A DNA stretch of 64,000 nucleotides. It comes from an uncultured Muribaculaceae bacterium. Its GTDB lineage: Bacteria > Bacteroidota > Bacteroidia > Bacteroidales > Muribaculaceae. The stretch lies in the NCBI GenBank assembly GCA_910584055.1, contig CAJTZS010000002.1, positions 1 through 64,000 of the forward strand, in the 5' to 3' direction. The position numbers and the translations under genes were made by a program. Of the stretch, positions 16,750 through 24,338 are shown piece by piece; within the stretch, counting starts at the first letter, position 1, and every line of letters starts with the position of its first letter. The notes beneath the pieces are model-generated. The model was not told the DNA's origin, made no database searches, and saw only the letters and a program-made list of their open reading frames with translations.

Positions 16750-16800
16750 GCAGTTTTAGCATTTTTTTGAGTGGTTGCAAGCAGCCAAATTTCTCCACTT
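16750..16800 (-). promoter_or_regulatory. SAM-II-like riboswitch aptamer in metK leader
   Basis: Read on the minus strand. P1 is AGTGG (16799-16795) with CCACT (16774-16770), enclosing a loop with ATTTGGCTGCTTGCAA. An A-rich link and GCTAAAA (16760-16754) follow. TTTGGC (16789-16784) can pair with GCTAAA as the pseudoknot. Order and conserved bases (ATTT, TTGCAA before P1 3', GCTAAA) match the SAM-II class. It lies between a consensus promoter and a terminator ahead of metK, the expected target. Class assignment is by eye. Confidence 0.75.
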
Positions 16801-16857
16801 CCGTCTCCTGCATTGCCCCGGTTTTGACCGGAAGGCGCAGTCCGCAGAATTGCACCG

Positions 16858-16888
16858 CAAATTTAATAAATAATTCCCGTAACACAAA
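16858..16888 (-). promoter_or_regulatory. Bacteroides-type promoter of metK leader
   Basis: Minus-strand TTTG (16885-16888), 19 nt, TAAATTTG (16858-16865). Predicted start near 16851 gives a leader of about 245 nt. Confidence 0.8.
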
Positions 16889-16960
16889 ACATATCCAGAC
16901 TATATCCATGACAGGGACGTTAAAATATAGGACAGTAAACAATATTTATGAAATTTTAAT

Positions 16961-16981
16961 AAGTAGGTAAGAAAAATTAAT
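16961..16981 (-). repeat. Partial copy of dispersed leader repeat
   Basis: AAGTAGGTAAGAAAAATTAA (plus-strand reading). It shares its core with the continuation of the copies at 4357 and 17103. It lies upstream of the metK promoter. Nothing else recognisable was found in 16890-17100. Confidence 0.45.
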
Positions 16982-17102
16982 GCACAAATAAAACGCAGTT
17001 ATTTTTGAGATGTTTTTGCCGCGTAATGAAGGAGCATATAGGCATATGCGACTGAATTACAAGGTGAAAACAGCCAAAAAGAACAAGTTTTATTGGGCAA
17101 GA

Positions 17103-17133
17103 TTTCATTACCTACATATATCGTTTAATTTTT
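17103..17133 (+). repeat. Dispersed 31-nt leader repeat, copy 2
   Basis: Identical over 31 nt to the minus-strand sequence at 4357-4387. It is continued by TATTACCTACTTACT, which resembles the end of the first copy. It ends about 20 nt before the crcB ATG. Confidence 0.75.
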
Positions 17134-17154
17134 ATTACCTACTTACTATAAGCT

Positions 17155-17526
17155 ATGATCAAAATGATGCTGCTTGCCGGTGCGGCCGGATTTGTTGGCA
17201 CCTGCGGACGATTCCTTGTTGTAAAATGGAGTTCGGCGATGTATCATGGGGCATTCCCCTTGGGAACGTTTCTGGTTAACGCAATAGGGTGTTTCATCAT
17301 CGGCCTGTTCTTCAGTCTGCTCGAAAAGTCAAATGTATCAGCCTACGGATTAGACGTGATGCTCATCACAGGATTCTGCGGAAGTTTCACGACATTCTCC
17401 TCTTTTGCCTATGACATGTGGATATTAGGAAGCAAGGGCGACTGGGCAACGTTTATCCTTTATCTCGTCCTCTCGGTTGCGTTAGGCATCCTGCTTGTAT
17501 GGGCGGGGCGCACAATCATCCGATAA
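17155..17526 (+). CDS. crcB: Fluoride exporter CrcB/FluC
   Basis: A 123-residue, four-helix inner-membrane protein of the Fluc family. These dual-topology dimeric channels let fluoride leave the cell. Signatures are the N-terminal GAAGFVGTCGRFLV, the central GTFLVNAIGCFIIG (conserved Asn) and GFCGSFTTFSSFA, which includes the Phe and Thr residues lining the pore. Only one copy is seen, consistent with a homodimer. No fluoride riboswitch is evident upstream; instead a dispersed 31-nt repeat lies there. It converges on secDF with a terminator between them. Confidence 0.95.
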   Translation: MIKMMLLAGAAGFVGTCGRFLVVKWSSAMYHGAFPLGTFLVNAIGCFIIGLFFSLLEKSNVSAYGLDVMLITGFCGSFTTFSSFAYDMWILGSKGDWATFILYLVLSVALGILLVWAGRTIIR

Positions 17527-17532
17527 TAATTG

Positions 17533-17569
17533 AAAAAAAAGAATTGGAAGTCTCACGACTTCCAATTCT
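17533..17569 (-). terminator. Intrinsic terminator between crcB and secDF
   Basis: Perfect 13-pair stem AGAATTGGAAGTC / GACTTCCAATTCT (17540-17552 and 17557-17569), 4-nt loop. An A8 tract on the plus strand gives a T8 run for the minus-strand secDF transcript. Confidence 0.9.
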
Positions 17570-17626
17570 AAAACATTAACAATTTAAATCAAAAAGAATT
17601 GAATAAGAAATTCATTTCTTTAAATT

Positions 17627-20599
17627 TTACTTGAAGCGGCGGTTGCCTTCGAGAACCGGCTTGCCCTCAGCAGCCTGAGCTGCATTCTTCTTATTGCTAC
17701 GCGACATGATAGCGTATGCAATCGGAGCTGCGCAGAAGAGTGAGCAGAATGTGCCGACAACCACACCGAAGATCATCGCGAATGTGAACGAACGGATGGT
17801 ATCACCTCCGAGGAAGAAGATGCAGAGGAGCACGAGCAGAGTGGAGAACGATGTCATCACCGTACGGCTCAATGTCTGGTTCAAAGACTTGTTGAAGGTC
17901 TTGCGGCGGTCTTCTTTCGGATATATGCCGATCATCTCACGTACACGGTCGAACACAACCACAGTATCGTTGATCTGATAACCGATGATTGTAAGCACAG
18001 CCGCGATAAACGACTGGTCAATCTCCATTGAGAACGGCAGGAAGCCCCAGCATACGGAATAGAATCCCACGATGAGGAATGCCGTCAACGCAACGGCGCA
18101 AACAGCACCTACAGAGAAGGCGATGTTGCGGAAACGGAGAAGGATGTAGAGGAACATACATACAACCGCAATGCCGAGTGCCCAATAAGCGTCACGTTTC
18201 ATATCATCAGCCACAGAAGGGCCGACCTTCTGGATAGAGATGATACCGTGGCTTTCGTCTGACACGGAGAATGCATCGAGATCCATCGTCTTACCGTTTA
18301 CGGTAAGTTCATCCTTAAGACCCTCATAGAGGATTGAAGCAACCTCGTTCTCGATTCCTTCGGATTCTTCGCCGATCTTATAGTTGGTGGAGATGCGGAG
18401 CTTGGAAGGGTTGTCGATGTTGATTACTGCCACAGATACCGTGGGGTCATTTGCCTTTGTCTGGAAGAGATCGAGGAGTTTGTCCTGAACGGCCTGACGG
18501 TCCACATCCTTCTCAAACTGGACAACATAGTTGCGACCGCCGGAGAAGTCGATACCCTGATTCATGCCGCGGATTGCCAATGAAGCTATGGAGATAACGA
18601 TAAGTGCAATCCAAACTGCAGCTGCTGCCTTCGACTTACCCATGAAGTCAATCTTGGGATTGGTGAGGAAGTTGCGGCTGAGAGCCGTGGCGAATGTCAT
18701 GTTGGCGCAACGCCCGTTCTTTGTGATAAGGTCGAAAGCTATGCGCGTGAGGAACACTGCCGTAAAGAACGAGCAGACGATACCGATGATAAGTGTGGTG
18801 GCAAAACCTTTGATAGGACCAGAACCGAAGAAGAGCAGGATCACGCCGGTGATCACTGACGTAAGGTTAGAGTCGAATATCGCGGAGAATGCATTGCTGT
18901 AACCTTCGGAGATTGCCTGACGGAGCTTCTTGCCGTTCTTGAGCTCTTCTTTAGTACGCTCGAAGATAAGCACGTTGGCATCGACAGCCATACCCAATGC
19001 GAGCACGATACCGGCAATACCGGAAAGTGTCAGCACGGCCTGAAGCGACGCGAGGATACCAAGCGTGAAATACAGGTTGAGGATAAGACCCACGTTGGCT
19101 ACGAGACCGGGAATCCAGCCGTAGTATGCCACCATGAGGATCATCAACAGGATGATGGCCACGATGAATGAGATGAAGCCCATCTGGATGGCCTCAGCAC
19201 CAAGGCTCGGGCCAATCACGTTATTGCTGACTACATTCACCTTTGCCGACATCTTACCTGACTTGAGCACGTTGGCAAGGTCGTTGGCCTCTTCAGGTGT
19301 GAAATTACCCGTAATCTCAGAGCTACCACCTGTGATTTCATTGTTGACATTCGGGAATGAATATACATGGTCGTCAAGCGCGATCGCAATCGGACGACCG
19401 ATGTTGTTGCGGGTGATGGTTGCCCACTCCTGCGCACCGCGGTCGCTCATCTTCATGTTGACCGTGTTGCCGCGCATATTGTCATATTCAGAAGATGCTG
19501 AAGTAACGGCGTCTCCTTCAAGCACTGCGTCTCCTTTGAGGGCGACAAGCTCCCAATAGCCGACGGTCTTGTCCTGGCCGTTGTCTTTTTTCACTACATT
19601 TCCGTTTGCATCGGTAACGGGGAACTCAGCCTGTTTAACCGACCACATAAGAGTGAGGTCCGAAGGAAGCGTGCGTTTTGCAAGCTCGGAGTTCATAACC
19701 GAGTCTACAAGATTCTTGTTTGATGGAGCAACCATGCCCACGACCGGAGATCCGGCACGCTGCACGCCGCCGAGAAGATCGATGACGTTGAGATGGTTCA
19801 CTGTGTCCTGCTGCGCATATGCTGCTGCAAAACGCTGGAGGTCGCCCATTATCTCATTGTAGTTGTAAACCTCATAGAATTCAAGGTTGGCGCTCGATTT
19901 CAGAAGCTCGGTCACACGCTCCGGCTCTTTCACGCCCGGAAGCTCGAGAAGGATCTGACCGTTCTTGTCCTGAAGTTTCTGGATATTCGGGGCAACGACA
20001 CCGAACTGGTCGATACGCGTGCGGAAGATGTTGAATGCAGCGTCAACCTGGCTGTCTACCTGTTTCTCAAGAGCGGCGGTAACCTCTTCGTTGGATGCAT
20101 TGGATTTGAGCGTACCCATGAATTCACCTTCGCGAATGAAAAGGCTTGCCATAACGCCGGGCTGTATATAAGAAGCCACGCGCGAAACGAAATCCTTGTC
20201 ACTTCCCTTGCCACCGTCGGTTTCAGCCTTCTTGATGGCGGCGTTGATCTGGGCGAGCTGGGCGTCGCCCGAGGCATACTGGCGGAGAATGTCGGGAACC
20301 GAAATCTCGAGGACCACGTTCATACCACCTTTCAGGTCAAGACCGAGACCGACCTCCATCTTGCGGACCTGATTGTAGGTATACCACAGATAAACTTTCT
20401 CTTTGTCGATTGAGTCGTTGAATTGCTTCAGACTTTGTTTGTAGGCATCATTGGTCTCGTCGCTGGTCTTGGCGGTCATGGCTGCAAACTCTTTGGCTTT
20501 TTTCTCATAATGAGATGTCACGAAGCTGAAAGAGATGTAGAAACCGCAAATCAATACCAGAAGGATAGCAATGGTGCTGATAAACCCTTTGTTCTGCAT
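17627..20599 (-). CDS. secDF: Fused protein-export subunits SecD-SecF
   Basis: A 990-residue fusion of SecD and SecF, the RND-like accessory of the SecYEG translocon that uses the proton gradient to pull preproteins out of the channel. The N-terminal helix at residues 7-30 is followed by GLGLDLKGGMNVVLEI (SecD hallmark), periplasmic P1 domain and GNFTPEEANDLANVLKSG. Then come the SecD helices with GMAVDANVLIFERTKEE, where the Asp is the proton-relay residue. The SecF half starts near residue 660 with QGIDFSGGRNYVVQF and ends with TIIGYQINDTVVVFDRVREMI. Fusions of this kind are usual in Bacteroidetes. A terminator follows it. Confidence 0.97.
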   Translation of the reverse strand: MQNKGFISTIAILLVLICGFYISFSFVTSHYEKKAKEFAAMTAKTSDETNDAYKQSLKQFNDSIDKEKVYLWYTYNQVRKMEVGLGLDLKGGMNVVLEISVPDILRQYASGDAQLAQINAAIKKAETDGGKGSDKDFVSRVASYIQPGVMASLFIREGEFMGTLKSNASNEEVTAALEKQVDSQVDAAFNIFRTRIDQFGVVAPNIQKLQDKNGQILLELPGVKEPERVTELLKSSANLEFYEVYNYNEIMGDLQRFAAAYAQQDTVNHLNVIDLLGGVQRAGSPVVGMVAPSNKNLVDSVMNSELAKRTLPSDLTLMWSVKQAEFPVTDANGNVVKKDNGQDKTVGYWELVALKGDAVLEGDAVTSASSEYDNMRGNTVNMKMSDRGAQEWATITRNNIGRPIAIALDDHVYSFPNVNNEITGGSSEITGNFTPEEANDLANVLKSGKMSAKVNVVSNNVIGPSLGAEAIQMGFISFIVAIILLMILMVAYYGWIPGLVANVGLILNLYFTLGILASLQAVLTLSGIAGIVLALGMAVDANVLIFERTKEELKNGKKLRQAISEGYSNAFSAIFDSNLTSVITGVILLFFGSGPIKGFATTLIIGIVCSFFTAVFLTRIAFDLITKNGRCANMTFATALSRNFLTNPKIDFMGKSKAAAAVWIALIVISIASLAIRGMNQGIDFSGGRNYVVQFEKDVDRQAVQDKLLDLFQTKANDPTVSVAVINIDNPSKLRISTNYKIGEESEGIENEVASILYEGLKDELTVNGKTMDLDAFSVSDESHGIISIQKVGPSVADDMKRDAYWALGIAVVCMFLYILLRFRNIAFSVGAVCAVALTAFLIVGFYSVCWGFLPFSMEIDQSFIAAVLTIIGYQINDTVVVFDRVREMIGIYPKEDRRKTFNKSLNQTLSRTVMTSFSTLLVLLCIFFLGGDTIRSFTFAMIFGVVVGTFCSLFCAAPIAYAIMSRSNKKNAAQAAEGKPVLEGNRRFK

Positions 20600-20710
20600 T
20601 TCGATTTTGTTGTTATTTTATTGTTTTTTATTTTTTATTTTCATAACAAATGCCACCGCCGGAGGCTATGACAAAGGAGGCTTTCTTTCGAAAGTCTTCT
20701 TTTCAGCTTG

Positions 20711-20718
20711 CAAATATA
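20711..20718 (-). promoter_or_regulatory. Candidate -7 box (TATATTTG) for secDF
   Basis: TATATTTG on the minus strand about 110 nt upstream of the secDF ATG. No clear TTTG at -33. Confidence 0.4.
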
Positions 20719-20857
20719 CGGCTTTTTTTTGATGTTTTGAGCATCCTGAGCATAAAAATATGGATTCAACCCATATTTCTCGATAATTTTATTTATTTTT
20801 GAACTCTTTTAAGACAAAACAGCTCTCCCCTATCGTTGATAATAGACAAATATTCTG

Positions 20858-22858
20858 ATGATGAAATTCAATCTCAATAAACATACGAACAGACAGAACG
20901 CCTTTATACAAGTGCTTCTGTTCGCGGCAGTGACAATCGTCGCGGCTGCATGCGCCAATATCGGCAATCCGTCTGGGGGAGCCAGGGATGAGGACCCTCC
21001 TCTCTTCGTGAGCGCAAACCCTCCGCAAGGCGCCTTGAACGTTGACAGAACCAGAATAAACATCACTTTCAACGAACTTGTGAACGTGAAGGATGCTTTT
21101 ACAAAAGTGGTGGTGTCTCCCCCTTCGCGCCAGGTGCCGAAAGTCTCTTCCGTAGGCAAGCGCGTCACCGTATCCTTCGATTCTCTGACCCCGAACACCA
21201 CCTACACAATCGATTTCGCGGATGCCATCGAAGACAACAACGAGGCGAACAAGCTGCAGGGCTTCGCCTACACTTTCTCAACAGGCCCGACTCTTGATTC
21301 CCTGCGCATCTCGGGCATGGTGCTCGACTCGCGCAACCTTGAGCCAAGGCAGGGAATCCTCGTGGGAGTTCATGACAACCTCAATGACTCGGCATTCGTG
21401 AAAACACCCCTGCTGCGCGTGGCAAAGACCGACGACAAGGGGCAATTCACAATCAGGGGCCTGAAAGAGGGCACGTACCGCGTCTTCGCCCTCGAAGATA
21501 AGGACAACGATTACAAATACGCGAATCCGGAAGAGGATATGGCATTTTATGAAGTGACAGTCTCTCCAACCTCTGAAAGTGTGGAAGTGACCGACACTGT
21601 ATATAATGATCTTGGAGAAGTTGACACAACGACCAACCGCCTGCGCACCCGTTTTCTCCCCAACGACATCCTGCTGCGCACGTTCAATTCACAGATCCGC
21701 CCACAGTATCTCTCAAAATACGAGCGCATCGACACGACACGTGTTTTCATGAAGCTTAACACCCGCACCAAGGATCTCCCTTTGCTTAAAATCTTGAATC
21801 CGGAGGGAGAGAGCTTGAAGGATGCGGTGATTGAACGCAACCTTACAAACGACTCTCTTGTCTACTGGCTTCCGGAGCGGCTGGTACACACGGATTCCCT
21901 GCGTATAGCGGCAACGTACCTGCGCACGGACTCCACGGGCAACCTTTCTGAAACCACCGATTCTCTCCGGTTCTATTTTAACCGGCCGAAACCTAAGAAA
22001 GCAAAGAAAAAGGATAAAGACAAGGAGAAGAAGATTTCAGTGGAAGACTCTATAAAGGCTATCACGCTCGACGTGGCGTTCAAGTCTTCCCAACAGGAAG
22101 TGAACTTGCCGGTGGAATTCGAATTCGCCACTCCCCTTGCGCGGCTCGACACATCGGCGTTCAGGCTCGAAACACTCGTGGATTCTACCTGGAAACCGGT
22201 TAAAGGGAATTTCATTTTATCTCAACGCGACAGTGTGTCGCCACGCAACTTCAAGGTTGAATACCCCTGGGCTTACGACACGAAATACCGTCTCGTTGCC
22301 GACACATTGGCTGCCGTCGGCATATACGGCAAACCTACAAGACCTATTTCCCAGGAGTTCACCACAAAAAAGGAGGAGGATTATTGCTCCCTGACATTCA
22401 ATCTGTCAGGACTGGATCCGGACATACCTACATTCGTCGAGCTGCTTTCGGGAAGCGATGCGGTGGTACGCAGTGAGCCGGTGAGCAACAACACCGTTAC
22501 CTTCCGCTACCTCGCCCCGGGGAAGTATTATGCGAGGATTATTGAGGATTTCAACGGCAACGGGGAATATGACACCGGCAACTACGACCTGCAGCTACAG
22601 CCGGACCTTGCATATTATTATCCCAAAGTCATAAATATAAAGAAGAACTGGGACAAGGACGAACAATGGGATGTCTTCGCCGTCGCCATCGACAAGATGA
22701 AACCGGATGCGGTAAAGAAAAACAAACCTGAGCAAGACAAGCGCAAGCGCAACGAAAACAACGACGAATACAACGAAGAGGAAGAAGAACCTTTCGACCC
22801 TACGGCCAACCCCTTCGACCCGAACCGCAACACCCGCCGCAAAACCGGCGCCTACTGA
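20858..22858 (+). CDS. Ig-like (Big_5) domain lipoprotein
   Basis: 666 residues. A signal peptide ends in the lipobox VAAACAN (Cys about residue 32), so it is a lipoprotein. A Big_5 Ig-like domain follows directly (PPQGALNVDRTRINITFNEL, and TYTIDFADAIEDNNEAN), then carboxypeptidase-regulatory-like beta domains (GILVGVHDN, TIRGLKEGTYRVFALED). A late segment, PGKYYARIIEDFNGNGEYD, resembles a calcium-binding loop. The C-terminal 60 residues are highly charged, low-complexity Lys/Glu/Asp/Asn. This architecture is common and single-copy in Bacteroidales, with unknown function. Its stop is only 3 nt from the stop of the opposing esterase gene. Confidence 0.85.
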   Translation: MMKFNLNKHTNRQNAFIQVLLFAAVTIVAAACANIGNPSGGARDEDPPLFVSANPPQGALNVDRTRINITFNELVNVKDAFTKVVVSPPSRQVPKVSSVGKRVTVSFDSLTPNTTYTIDFADAIEDNNEANKLQGFAYTFSTGPTLDSLRISGMVLDSRNLEPRQGILVGVHDNLNDSAFVKTPLLRVAKTDDKGQFTIRGLKEGTYRVFALEDKDNDYKYANPEEDMAFYEVTVSPTSESVEVTDTVYNDLGEVDTTTNRLRTRFLPNDILLRTFNSQIRPQYLSKYERIDTTRVFMKLNTRTKDLPLLKILNPEGESLKDAVIERNLTNDSLVYWLPERLVHTDSLRIAATYLRTDSTGNLSETTDSLRFYFNRPKPKKAKKKDKDKEKKISVEDSIKAITLDVAFKSSQQEVNLPVEFEFATPLARLDTSAFRLETLVDSTWKPVKGNFILSQRDSVSPRNFKVEYPWAYDTKYRLVADTLAAVGIYGKPTRPISQEFTTKKEEDYCSLTFNLSGLDPDIPTFVELLSGSDAVVRSEPVSNNTVTFRYLAPGKYYARIIEDFNGNGEYDTGNYDLQLQPDLAYYYPKVINIKKNWDKDEQWDVFAVAIDKMKPDAVKKNKPEQDKRKRNENNDEYNEEEEEPFDPTANPFDPNRNTRRKTGAY

Positions 22859-22861
22859 TCT

Positions 22862-24258
22862 CTAAAGCCCGTCAGTTGCGAACGGTGCTACAGGCAGGCT
22901 GTTGGCTCCGTAAAGATTGCCACCGGGGTAGTCTGCCCAGCTGTAACGGACGGCTACCGGCTTGTCTATAAGCTGTGACGACAGCCGGATACTCCGGTCA
23001 TCAATCATCGTGGCATTCGCCGATGCCCATATACCTTTTTCGTCACCGATTATGAAGCCCGTGGCAACTCCGCCCACAGCCTTGACCGGGGCGTCAAATG
23101 TCAGAGTAATACCTTTCCCGTCATTGTCAACATTCGTACAAACGGGGGCTTCGCATGTCTGCTTTCTGCCATAACTTCTGTCAAGGGCAAGGATACCCAA
23201 CCTTCGCGCCACTTCCGCCTTGTTTGTAGGATGTATGTCAACAGGATTACCTAAATCAACAGCCGTGACCATGCCTGTGTTAGGGAGTTCGAGAGCCTTT
23301 GCCTGGGCATCCCGCAGCCGCGCCCATTCCGATTCCGGCTGAACCACAACCGGCTGAAGGAATCCTGCAAGCTGTACAAAATAGAATGGCATTTCAGGAG
23401 CATCGAAAGCCTTTCGCCAACCCTCTATCATTTTCTTGAAACATATCTCATATTGCTCCGCACGACCCACATTCTGACAACCCTGATACCATATGACACC
23501 GGCAAGCGGCATTGTCGTCAACGGATTGATCATGGCGTTGTACAATACCGTAGGATGGTTATTTGATTCCGGCTCCTCATACAGCATCCCGGTTTTGGAG
23601 ACGTCCTTTAGCGACTTGCGTGGTGTCCACGCCTCGACGGCAGTTCCTCCCCATGTGGCATCGATCACCCCTACAGGCACGTTCAAGGAATCCTGCAACA
23701 TCCTGCCGTAAAGATAACCTATCGCTGAAAACGATTCGGCTGCGGGAGATGATTCTACCCAGCCATATTCCACGTCCGCGTCATCAAGGGGTGTTAGCGA
23801 TGCCGTGTTCCTTATCTGTAGCAGCCGCAATGCGGGACGCTGCATGGTGGCAACCACCTCGTCGGCATCCGGAAGCCGTCCCCAGCTTCCGCGGATGGGG
23901 AATTCCATGTTCGACTGCCCCGAGCAGAGCCACACTTCTCCTATAAGCACGTTCTGCAGAGTTTTCTCGCCATTGCCGTCATTCAATACAATCGAGTAGG
24001 GCCCCCATAATCCGGAGTTTCAAGTTCCAGAGAAAACTTCCCATTCCTGTCAGCCTTTCCCGACACAGGGGCAGCGAGCCAATCAGCCCTCATTGTCACC
24101 TGTGCCCCGGGAGCAGCAGTCCCCGGAACAGTCACTGTAGAATTGCGCTGAAGCACCATGTTGTCGGTATATATCCCCGGTAACACAATCTCAGCCTGCA
24201 TACTTATCGAACACGCAGCCACACCGAGCAGCAGATGCTTTAACTTAATGTCAATCAT
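22862..24258 (-). pseudogene. Sialate O-acetylesterase family protein, frameshifted
   Basis: Two adjoining frames make one SASA-family esterase of about 465 residues, which removes O-acetyl groups from sugars. Residues 1-91 (24258-23983) carry the signal peptide and the first beta domain. The rest (from about 24000 down to 22862) begins YSIVLNDGNGEKT. Catalytic blocks are intact: GEVWLCSGQSNMEFP (Ser), VIWYQGCQNVG, and DIHPTNKAEVARRLG (His). The break is at a G5-C3 run (23999-24006) where one missing base accounts for the shift. Either a real mutation, a sequencing error in the homopolymer, or less likely programmed frameshifting. It is the last gene of the PUL operon, 80 nt after the GH3 gene. 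Confidence 0.85.
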
Positions 24259-24338
24259 ATTTTAGAAGTTGTTTAGGAATTAATCTTATATAGCAAGTCG
24301 TCAACCTACGAGCCTACGGGAAAGACATAGTTCTTCTT

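Noticed and set aside
17010..17150. Fluoride riboswitch upstream of crcB
   Set aside because: No conserved GGCGAUGG-type core or the expected pseudoknot is visible. The spacer contains a dispersed repeat instead.
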